A DNA stretch of 5,178 bases from CBDUVZ01 sp965370805. Its GTDB lineage: Bacteria > Hydrothermota > Tepidihabitantia > Tepidihabitantales > Tepidihabitantaceae. The DNA lies in assembly GCA_965370805.1 (NCBI GenBank), contig CBDUVZ010000142.1, positions 1 to 5,178 of the forward strand, in the 5' to 3' direction. The notes under the pieces were generated by a model. The model saw only the letters and a program-made list of their open reading frames with translations. It did not search any database and had not been told where the DNA came from. Position numbers and translations under genes: made by a program. Positions 1 through 5,178 of this stretch are shown here, one piece after another (position 1 is the first letter of the stretch; each line of letters opens with the position of its first letter).

Positions 1-3000
1 CGGGGCCTCGCGTTTCGCGCCGTAGTTGCGCTGGCCGTTGTCGTGCTGCCGCGACTCGACCGTGGAGACCGAAAGCGGCCGCCGCGCATAGAACAAACTG
101 AACGGGTCCGGGGTCTGGAACCCGGTCAGCTTCAGCACCCCGAGGTCAACGACCGCAACCGTCACTTCGGAACGGCCCTCTGCCCCATCGACGTCAATCT
201 CCAGGGCAACGGTATCCCGCGGCCGGTACTCATCCCGGTCGGGCGTGACTGCGACCGTCAACCGCCTCGAACCAGGGTCAACCGGCAGTTCGACGTACCC
301 GACCTTGAACCCGGGCTTGCCCAGGTCCTGGCCTTCTTCCCCGAATTCGTTGTCCGCGGTCCGGCCCTTGAGCAGGACGACCGAAACGAACACGTTGGGC
401 AGGTACTCCTCCCGGATTGGAACCCGGATGAGTTCGGCGTTGCCGTCGATAGTCGTCGTGAAGTCGTCAATCACGAACTCGCGCTCGACCGTGACCAGGG
501 CCTTGACCCCGGTCCATGGCGACTTCACCAGGATGCGCGCGGTATCGCCCGGCGTGTACGTTTCCTTGTCCCGCACCAGTTCGATCATGTCGTCGTCGCG
601 CATCCGCCAGGACGCCACGCCTTTGCCCGCGACCCAGAACGAGTAGTCGGTTCGCACCGGGTTCCGCCGCCGGTCCCGCGTTTCGCACTTCAGCCAGTAG
701 TAGCCGGGCTTGTCCGGCTTGAACCATTTCCGCACCGGCCCCTTGCCGGTCTTTGCCCGGAGTCCGCCGACCTTCCGGTCGTGCTTCTCGCTCAGCCATG
801 AATACCGCCCGCCGGTGCCGGCTTTGCGCGCCGACTTCCACTCCCGCCGGTAGACGGTGACACTGACATTGGTTCCCGGCGCCGGCTCACCGTCCGGCTT
901 CACCGCAACCAGGTCGAACCCGAGCGAATCCCCGACCTCGATGAAACTGTGTTCCGCTTTCACCCCGAGGTAGACCTCGCCCCGGTGCACCAGGTACGTC
1001 TCGCGGCCGGCGATAGTCCGCTCGTTCTGGGCGGTCACCGTCCCTTCGCATGTCACCCGGCAGGTCCGCAGTCCCCTGCCCAGGTCGAGCCTTGCCTCCA
1101 CATCGAGCCGGCCGTCGCTGTCCAGTCGCGACTCGCCGGACGCCAGCAGCCGATGGTTGTCCGCGCCGTCGTCCATGCTCGGTCCCCAGCGGTAGCCGTC
1201 ATGTCCGGGCGGACGATACCAGTCCGGGCTCAGCGATACGCTCCACGCCGCGCGGTCGCCGGACATCGGCGCGCCGAACAGATACCGGCCGGTAATCGAA
1301 GCCTTGAACACGTCGCCGGCGACGTACTCCTCTTTGTCCGCTTCGACGTCCACTTCGAACTCCGCGGGCCGGTACGCCTCGACCCGGAACGAACCCCGGA
1401 ACGTATGCTCATCCTGCTCGAACCGCACCGAGTAGTAACCGGACCGCGCTTCCGCTGACAGCGGCACGGTAACGTCGAAACTGCCCCGCCCGGACAGGCT
1501 CAGCTTCCGCTTGAAGACCTCATCGCTCCGCGAGTCGGTAACGATAACAGTCCCGCCCCGGTCCCGGGGAATCACCCAGCGCCCGCGCTTCTTGGCCCGG
1601 ACCATCCCCTTGATTCGCACCGTGTCCCCGGCCTTGTACAGCCCCTTCTCGGTGAACAGGAACCCCTTGGGTCTGTACGGGTCCGGATACCAGTCGTAGC
1701 TGATGCCGAACTCGTACGGACGGACCCCGGTCCCCCAGTCCGAATGAACGAACGCCTCGCCGCCCGAATCCTCGACGAACATCCACACCCGCGGGCTCGA
1801 CCACGAATTCCGCGCCTCGATGTCGAGCTCCTTCCAACCCGGCATCCGTACGAGCCCATCGTCCCCGGTCCGGCCCCGCCACAGCACCCGGTTCTCGTCA
1901 TCGCGCAACCGCACCCGGGCCCCGGCAACCGGTGAAACGTCGCTCAACTTTGTCACGTAGCCCAGGCCGTTCTCGGGTGAGAATTTCGCGGTCAGACCGT
2001 ACGGCGTGACCTGGAGGAATGCCCGCGGGCGTTGTCTGCCACGGTAGGGGTCGAACAGCAGGTCCAGTTCGCAGAACAGAAACCCGGACCGCCGGCCCCC
2101 GAGCGCGGGCTCAAGCCGGATTGGAAGCATCGTCCGCTTGTCGTGCTCCAGGTCCGGCCGCCACATCCGCCGCAGGGTGAAGAAACCGTCTCGCTCCCAT
2201 GGCTTCTTCCCGTCATCATCGTAGTCGTAATCATACGCCCGGCGCCAGAACGGAATAACCTCATGCCGGGGCAGCCGCCGCATCCCGATTGCCAGGCTGT
2301 CGATATTCACCAGCCAGACCGGGTGGAACAGCTTGCCTTCCGACTCGACAATTCCCCGTCCGGTCGGCATGTTCGCCGAAGGCCGGTAAGAGACCGTCCG
2401 CAACTCGAACTTGACGTCACGACCCAGCCGGTTGCCGAACTGGTCCTTGAGCCAGCGCGACAGGACTACTGTGTACTTCGTCTGCGGCGCGAGTTCCAGG
2501 CCCAGGCGATGATGGTAGGTCGCGTACTCGGACCCGCGGTAGCGGTCCGGAATCTCCACCGCGGGCGCCAGCTTCATCCCCAGGGCCAGGTTCCGCAGCG
2601 GCACCGGGTTGGAGAACACGAAGTGCGGCACGTCCTCGGGGTGATGCCCGTCCGCGGTCGGGACACCCTCGAACCGGAACCGGTTGAACGTCTTGAACGA
2701 CATCCGCCGTTCCCGCTCCATGCCCAGGTTCCCCTCCCGGGCGAGCAGCCCCTTCTCCAGCACCAGTTCGTACTCGGTCTCAATCCGCAGTTGGCCGCGC
2801 GGCGTCAGCACCAGCACGTCAGCCGAATGCTCCGGATTGTACCGCCAATGCCTGGGCGCTTCCTCGTCCGGCTTCATGTTGCGCAGCTTGAACCCGTGCT
2901 CGCTTCCATCATCCGCAACCAGCCGGATATGCTCCCGGGCCCGCTTCGGGTCCATCGGGATATTGAACACGAGATGCACCGCCTGCCCGAGCTCAATCAT

Positions 3001-3486
3001 CTTCGCGCCATGGTAAGGTCTTGACCGGGTCAGCTTTGGCCGCACAGATGAGAAACTGAATGAATAATCCTGCTTCAGCATCCGGCCCTCCACCGACTTC
3101 ACGCCCCGGGGAATCGTAACTGTGAACTCGGTCGCGGGCGGGAAGAACGTATCCGGCCGGAACACGATATTCCGGGTGCCCAGCCAGTGACACGTTCCCG
3201 GCACGTCAGGCTCCAGCAGCAGCGGAAAGTCCAGGCTCTCGGGCACCGCTTCGAGCGCTACCATCGGCGCGTCAAAAGCCACCACGACCTCATCCGCCTC
3301 ATGCAGACGTTCCACCGTCCCGGTCGGCGTACCCGAAACAACGTGCAACGGCTTGGCCCCGGCCAGCTCCTCGGAACTGAACTCCGGCATCGTCACCTTC
3401 CGGGTCGGCTTCGGTACGGACTCCGGCCCGGGACAACCGACAACCAGCAGGACCAGCGGAATCAGGAACCATCCAGCATACTTCAC
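1..3486 (-). CDS. Bacterial alpha-2-macroglobulin-like lipoprotein, N-terminal 1162 residues (3' end outside window)
   Basis: This is a predicted envelope-anchored, broad-range protease inhibitor of the bacterial alpha-2-macroglobulin (YfhM-like) family. I translated the strand by hand from the GTG at 3486 to base 1 and found no stop. Residues 1-18 (MKYAGWFLIPLVLLVVGC) form a lipoprotein signal with lipobox VVG-C18; Pro at +2 favours outer-membrane sorting under the E. coli rule. Ig-like/macroglobulin domains follow: about 45-155 (FRPDTFFPPATEFTVTIPRG), 165-270, 288-366 and 375-410. Residues 480-580 carry VTPYGLTAKFSPENGLGYVTKL and SPVAGARV. An MG2-type domain at 603-700 has FTEKGLYKAGDTVRIKG, and 700-830 has EAYRPAEFEVDV and GRYLFGAPMSG. 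The bait-region domain spans about 970-1105 (YTPGDTARILVKSPW, YLPNVFVSVVLLKGR). The A2M domain starts near 1105 (VAVVDLGVLKLTGFQTPDPF) and is cut by the window edge. Family members usually exceed 1500 residues, so the thioester and TED region, if present, lie outside. In-frame ATGs at 3534 and 3519 are alternative starts without a clear ribosome site. Confidence 0.93.
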   Translation of the reverse strand, partial: MKYAGWFLIPLVLLVVGCPGPESVPKPTRKVTMPEFSSEELAGAKPLHVVSGTPTGTVERLHEADEVVVAFDAPMVALEAVPESLDFPLLLEPDVPGTCHWLGTRNIVFRPDTFFPPATEFTVTIPRGVKSVEGRMLKQDYSFSFSSVRPKLTRSRPYHGAKMIELGQAVHLVFNIPMDPKRAREHIRLVADDGSEHGFKLRNMKPDEEAPRHWRYNPEHSADVLVLTPRGQLRIETEYELVLEKGLLAREGNLGMERERRMSFKTFNRFRFEGVPTADGHHPEDVPHFVFSNPVPLRNLALGMKLAPAVEIPDRYRGSEYATYHHRLGLELAPQTKYTVVLSRWLKDQFGNRLGRDVKFELRTVSYRPSANMPTGRGIVESEGKLFHPVWLVNIDSLAIGMRRLPRHEVIPFWRRAYDYDYDDDGKKPWERDGFFTLRRMWRPDLEHDKRTMLPIRLEPALGGRRSGFLFCELDLLFDPYRGRQRPRAFLQVTPYGLTAKFSPENGLGYVTKLSDVSPVAGARVRLRDDENRVLWRGRTGDDGLVRMPGWKELDIEARNSWSSPRVWMFVEDSGGEAFVHSDWGTGVRPYEFGISYDWYPDPYRPKGFLFTEKGLYKAGDTVRIKGMVRAKKRGRWVIPRDRGGTVIVTDSRSDEVFKRKLSLSGRGSFDVTVPLSAEARSGYYSVRFEQDEHTFRGSFRVEAYRPAEFEVDVEADKEEYVAGDVFKASITGRYLFGAPMSGDRAAWSVSLSPDWYRPPGHDGYRWGPSMDDGADNHRLLASGESRLDSDGRLDVEARLDLGRGLRTCRVTCEGTVTAQNERTIAGRETYLVHRGEVYLGVKAEHSFIEVGDSLGFDLVAVKPDGEPAPGTNVSVTVYRREWKSARKAGTGGRYSWLSEKHDRKVGGLRAKTGKGPVRKWFKPDKPGYYWLKCETRDRRRNPVRTDYSFWVAGKGVASWRMRDDDMIELVRDKETYTPGDTARILVKSPWTGVKALVTVEREFVIDDFTTTIDGNAELIRVPIREEYLPNVFVSVVLLKGRTADNEFGEEGQDLGKPGFKVGYVELPVDPGSRRLTVAVTPDRDEYRPRDTVALEIDVDGAEGRSEVTVAVVDLGVLKLTGFQTPDPFSLFYARRPLSVSTVESRQHDNGQRNYGAKREAP

Positions 3487-3490
3487 AAAA

Positions 3491-3495
3491 CCTCC
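3491..3495 (-). promoter_or_regulatory. Ribosome binding site GGAGG for the alpha-2-macroglobulin gene
   Basis: GGAGG on the minus strand lies 4 nt before the GTG at 3486. The spacing is on the short side, but this is the only strong Shine-Dalgarno match near the possible starts. It decides for GTG over the in-frame ATGs at 3519 and 3534. The resulting short n-region (Met-Lys) is also the more normal form for a lipoprotein signal. A weak hairpin (GGTGT, loop CTCG, GCACC) sits just upstream and could modulate access, though it may be chance. Confidence 0.6.
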
Positions 3496-3574
3496 ACGGT
3501 GCCGAGACACCAATCCCATAACGACTTCGCGCATCTCAGGGAAAGCAGAAAAGAATCATCCATCAACCAACCCC

Positions 3575-3603
3575 AGTATTCCCCACCACCGCTCAATTGT
3601 CAA
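3575..3603 (-). promoter_or_regulatory. Sigma-70-type promoter upstream of the alpha-2-macroglobulin gene
   Basis: On the minus strand there is a perfect -35 hexamer TTGACA (3603-3598), a 17-nt spacer and the -10 hexamer AATACT (3580-3575), which matches TATAAT at 4 of 6 positions. Transcription would start near 3568, giving a leader of about 80 nt before the GTG at 3486. The -35 box begins 24 nt after the stop codon of the upstream gene, so the downstream gene can be transcribed independently. The same box and spacer design recurs in front of the other gene, which raises confidence in both. Confidence 0.7.
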
Positions 3604-3626
3604 GCCGAAACCCGACCGCTGTCCGC

Positions 3627-4955
3627 CTACCGCTGAATGATAACCTTGTGGACGTTCGACGCCTGACGCCGTTCCCTTTCCCCTTGCGGGCACGGTCGCC
3701 GGTGCGTCCTCGCACGAGGGTCAGGGTGAGGGGTCAGGACGAAGTACACGCCCGGACTCAAGTGCCGGACATCATTCTCCCCGGGCGCGAGGTCCAGAAC
3801 AGACCTGCCGGCAATATCGAGCAGGACGCCTGACGCTTCCGGCAGCCGCAGCATCCCCCGCACGACCGTGGCAGTCGACGGCAGACGAACCACACTCGGC
3901 GGCTCCGGTTCCTCGCATCCGACTATGTTCACGCCCCGCGCAAGCCAGACACCGCTATCCTGCCGGCGGTAGGCTATGAGCGGCTGTCCGTCGTCACCAG
4001 GCACGAAGTCACAGGTATAAACGTCATTTACCTCAGGCACGACCGAACTCCGCCAGCCCGAGTTCGACCGCCACGTGAACACAAGTGGGCCACCTTCCCA
4101 CCATCCGCCGGTGTGCGCAACGCCGGGTCGGTTCAACTCGTCGATACGGACGGTGGCCGAACTCGAAAACCCGCCAATCGTATCGCCGGCACAGACAAGC
4201 CAGTTGCCGCCCTCGACCGTCAGCCAATGACAACACACTGGAATGTCGGCCGTATCGAGAGCCATGGACAACGCCATCATCAACCCGTACACCTGGCTGC
4301 TCCACAGTTCCTCCCAGCTATCCCCGACACACTGGTACAAACCCACGGCCCCGCCGTACACCCGTGGGTTCCAATCATAGAAATGCCCCGCGAACACAGT
4401 GGCCCGGCCGTCCCTGGTGAACTGGACCGGACCGTATGTAAGCGCCGAAAAGCCCATCTGTACCCCGATGTGAATCGTATCAAGGGTCCAACCCGAATCA
4501 GAAAGCACTGACAGCAGGACGCGATCTCCCCACTCCCCCCCGCCGAAAAGGACATAGGGCGTCTCAGCGCTGTCGTGCGCCAGCACCGGGGTCCCGCCGG
4601 CGTAGGGAATAGCCGTGCGCACCCAACCGGAATCGGTGCGTACCGCGTAGCGCATTGAGTCCGCGTCTCCATAGCTCACGGCAACGCGCCCGTTGCACCC
4701 CACATCCATGGACGGATAGGGTTCGGCTGAAGGCACGTCAACATCCTCGAACAGCCAGATGGAATCCCTGATGGCCACGCGGACCGTACCGGATGCAGCG
4801 TAGCAGACGCACAGCCGGCCGTCGGACAGAACACGAATGCTCACCGGGTCCCTCCAGTTACTGGAGGACGCCGGATCAATGGCCTCGATCTCCCAGTGCT
4901 GCCCGGACGCGACGGTCGCGGCCAGGAGGATTACGGCGAAAATGGCTTTTCTCAC
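3627..4955 (-). CDS. Secreted beta-propeller-like protein with C-terminal sorting-type domain
   Basis: This is a predicted exported protein of about 442 residues with no enzyme motif I recognise. Residues 1-18 (MRKAIFAVILLAATVASG) are a Sec-type signal peptide, probably cleaved before Gln19. Residues about 20-345 contain roughly seven units of similar style: an Asp-Gly or Asn-Gly turn, a strand such as RVAVSYG or PLIAYR, then a second strand near SGW. This pattern suggests a seven-bladed propeller or sialidase/WD-like fold. Residues about 352-442 look like a type-IX or FlgD-like C-terminal domain (VLLDIAGRSVLDLAPGEND, SPGVYFV, final KVIIQR), implying surface display or release. Between GVYFV (402-406) and SNVHKVIIQR lies an odd Pro/Arg-rich insert of about 25 residues. 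The frame stays open upstream to a TTG at 5003, but that codon lies inside the promoter -35 box, so GTG 4955 is chosen. GTG 4970 is the alternative, possibly as a leaderless start. The stop is TAG at 3629-3627. Confidence 0.82.
   Translation of the reverse strand: MRKAIFAVILLAATVASGQHWEIEAIDPASSSNWRDPVSIRVLSDGRLCVCYAASGTVRVAIRDSIWLFEDVDVPSAEPYPSMDVGCNGRVAVSYGDADSMRYAVRTDSGWVRTAIPYAGGTPVLAHDSAETPYVLFGGGEWGDRVLLSVLSDSGWTLDTIHIGVQMGFSALTYGPVQFTRDGRATVFAGHFYDWNPRVYGGAVGLYQCVGDSWEELWSSQVYGLMMALSMALDTADIPVCCHWLTVEGGNWLVCAGDTIGGFSSSATVRIDELNRPGVAHTGGWWEGGPLVFTWRSNSGWRSSVVPEVNDVYTCDFVPGDDGQPLIAYRRQDSGVWLARGVNIVGCEEPEPPSVVRLPSTATVVRGMLRLPEASGVLLDIAGRSVLDLAPGENDVRHLSPGVYFVLTPHPDPRARTHRRPCPQGERERRQASNVHKVIIQR
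3660..3737. repeat. Probable intergenic-type repeat inserted in frame in the 3' end of the propeller gene
   Basis: This segment encodes a Pro/Arg/Glu-rich, low-complexity run (residues about 407-432, beginning LTPHPDPRAR) within an otherwise conserved C-terminal domain. On the minus strand the DNA reads CCCCTCACCCTGACCCTC at one end and GCAAGGGGAAAGGGAA at the other. This is the style of widespread CCCTCACCCTGACCC…GCAAGGGGAGAGGG intergenic elements, which I recall rather than have searched. A small hairpin lies in the middle (GTGCG 3702-3706, CGCAC 3711-3715). Its length keeps the reading frame, so KVIIQR and the stop are preserved. The exact borders are inferred. Confidence 0.55.
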
Positions 4956-4957
4956 TA

Positions 4958-4965
4958 CTCCTTCT
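4958..4965 (-). promoter_or_regulatory. Purine-rich ribosome binding site AGAAGGAG before the propeller gene
   Basis: AGAAGGAG on the minus strand ends only 2 nt before the GTG at 4955, which is closer than usual. The match is strong, and it sits between the predicted transcription start and a signal-peptide-like MRK start. The tight spacing leaves open initiation at GTG 4970, which would add five residues to the n-region. Confidence 0.45.
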
Positions 4966-4974
4966 GTCACTGTG

Positions 4975-5003
4975 AGTATGCGGCCGGGAAACAGCGCTGT
5001 CAA
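4975..5003 (-). promoter_or_regulatory. Sigma-70-type promoter upstream of the propeller gene
   Basis: On the minus strand there is a perfect -35 box TTGACA (5003-4998), a spacer of exactly 17 nt (4997-4981) and the -10 hexamer CATACT (4980-4975), 4 of 6 matches to TATAAT. Transcription would start near 4968, giving a very short leader of about 13 nt before the GTG at 4955. The apparent TTG start codon of the longest open frame is the first part of this -35 box, which argues against translation starting there. Confidence 0.7.
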
Positions 5004-5042
5004 GCAGATGCCGCACGCCGGATGCCCGACGCGGAACGCATC

Positions 5043-5087
5043 GGGGACATGACCTTATCCCGCCCTGGGGATAAGGATCGTGTCCCC
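5043..5087. repeat. 45-bp imperfect palindrome (REP-like element)
   Basis: The left arm 5043-5061 and right arm 5068-5087 form a hairpin with a 6-nt loop (GCCCTG, 5062-5067). The inner stem CCTTATCCC / GGGATAAGG is perfect over 9 bp. The outer stem GGGGACA / TGTCCCC is perfect over 7 bp. Two more pairs, one T-G mismatch and one bulged A (5077) join them, for 18 Watson-Crick pairs in all. No T-run follows on either strand, so it is not a standard intrinsic terminator. Its form resembles REP palindromes mobilised by Y1 (RAYT) transposases, but no transposase is in the window. It lies about 40 bp upstream of the propeller-gene promoter. Confidence 0.8.
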
Positions 5088-5110
5088 CAGCCCATCTCCT
5101 GATTTCCGGT

Positions 5111-5140
5111 TTCATCTGTGTCTATCCGTGTCCATCCGTG
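5111..5140. repeat. Tandem array of three 10-nt units (TCYATCCGTG)
   Basis: There are three head-to-tail units on the plus strand: TTCATCTGTG, TCTATCCGTG and TCCATCCGTG, in exact 10-nt register. On the minus strand they read as CACGGATGGA-type units. The period is close to one helical turn. The array is the left part of a longer composite repeat running to the window edge. Confidence 0.75.
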
Positions 5141-5150
5141 GTTACTTCCT

Positions 5151-5175
5151 CTTCGTGCTCTTGGTGCCTTGGTGT
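5151..5175. repeat. Tandem array of 8-9-nt units (CTTGGTGY)
   Basis: Three units on the plus strand, CTTCGTGCT (9 nt), CTTGGTGC (8 nt) and CTTGGTGT (8 nt), read CACCAAG on the minus strand. The array follows the 10-nt array after a 10-nt spacer (5141-5150) and may continue past the right edge. No open frame with coding character covers it. Confidence 0.65.
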
Positions 5176-5178
5176 TTA

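Noticed and set aside
43..801. Plus-strand open frame of 252 codons at the left edge
   Set aside because: It is antisense to the bait-region and A2M domains. It has the same shadow composition and no ribosome site or recognisable motif.
2032..3024. Long plus-strand open frame (330 codons) opposite the alpha-2-macroglobulin gene
   Set aside because: It lies entirely antisense to a frame with clear family motifs. Its translation is Pro/Arg/His/Gln-rich with no domain, as expected of a high-GC shadow frame.
3487..3626. Terminator between the two genes
   Set aside because: The minus-strand sequence after the TAG stop shows no stable hairpin with a T-run. The only clear signal there is the promoter of the next gene.
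3187..3636. Plus-strand open frame crossing the intergenic region
   Set aside because: It runs through the lipoprotein signal sequence and the promoter of the minus-strand gene. Its composition is not protein-like.
5043..5087. Reading the palindrome as a rho-independent terminator
   Set aside because: The stem is strong, but neither side is followed by a run of T, so the standard terminator form is absent.
4876..5115. Minus-strand open frame covering the upstream non-coding region
   Set aside because: It reads through the 45-bp palindrome and the promoter and overlaps the signal peptide out of frame. There is no support for translation.
5111..5175. CRISPR array
   Set aside because: The units are 8-10 nt and directly abutting with no spacers, far shorter than CRISPR repeats.

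Overview
The window is GC-rich and holds two genes, both on the minus strand, so it reads biologically from right to left. The two proteins carry export signals of different kinds: a Sec-type signal peptide on the upstream one and a lipoprotein signal on the downstream one. The upstream protein has a C-terminal tail of the type-IX/FlgD-like kind (…GVYFV…KVIIQR). The flanks carry GC-rich intergenic repeats and a long perfect-stem palindrome. Together these features suggest an uncultured, diderm bacterium of the FCB / candidate-phylum WOR-3 (Stahlbacteria-like) type. That placement comes from protein style and repeat style only and is tentative.

Layout, right to left. Positions 5004-5178 are non-coding. 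They contain two short tandem arrays (10-nt ATCCGTG units and 8-9-nt CTTGGTG units), then a 45-bp palindrome, then a promoter with a consensus -35 box. Positions 4955-3627 encode a secreted protein of about 442 residues. It has a signal peptide, about seven beta-propeller-like repeats and a C-terminal sorting-type domain. That domain is interrupted in frame by a proline/arginine-rich stretch that looks like a translated intergenic repeat. Positions 3626-3487 hold a second promoter of nearly identical design (TTGACA, 17 nt, NATACT) and an untranslated leader. Positions 3486-1 encode the first 1162 residues of a large bacterial alpha-2-macroglobulin-like lipoprotein. It is open from the GTG start to the left edge without a stop and is cut off inside the A2M domain, before the region where a thioester would lie.

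Functional picture: both products are exported. The alpha-2-macroglobulin homologue is predicted to be an envelope-anchored, broad-range protease trap. The propeller protein is predicted to be surface-exposed or released. Each gene has its own promoter and no convincing terminator lies between them, so co-regulation through the shared promoter design is possible but a common operon is not required. The many long open frames on the plus strand across 1-3500 are shadows of the high-GC alpha-2-macroglobulin gene. The most unusual items are the repeat inserted in the coding region, the 45-bp palindrome and the two-period tandem array at the right edge.
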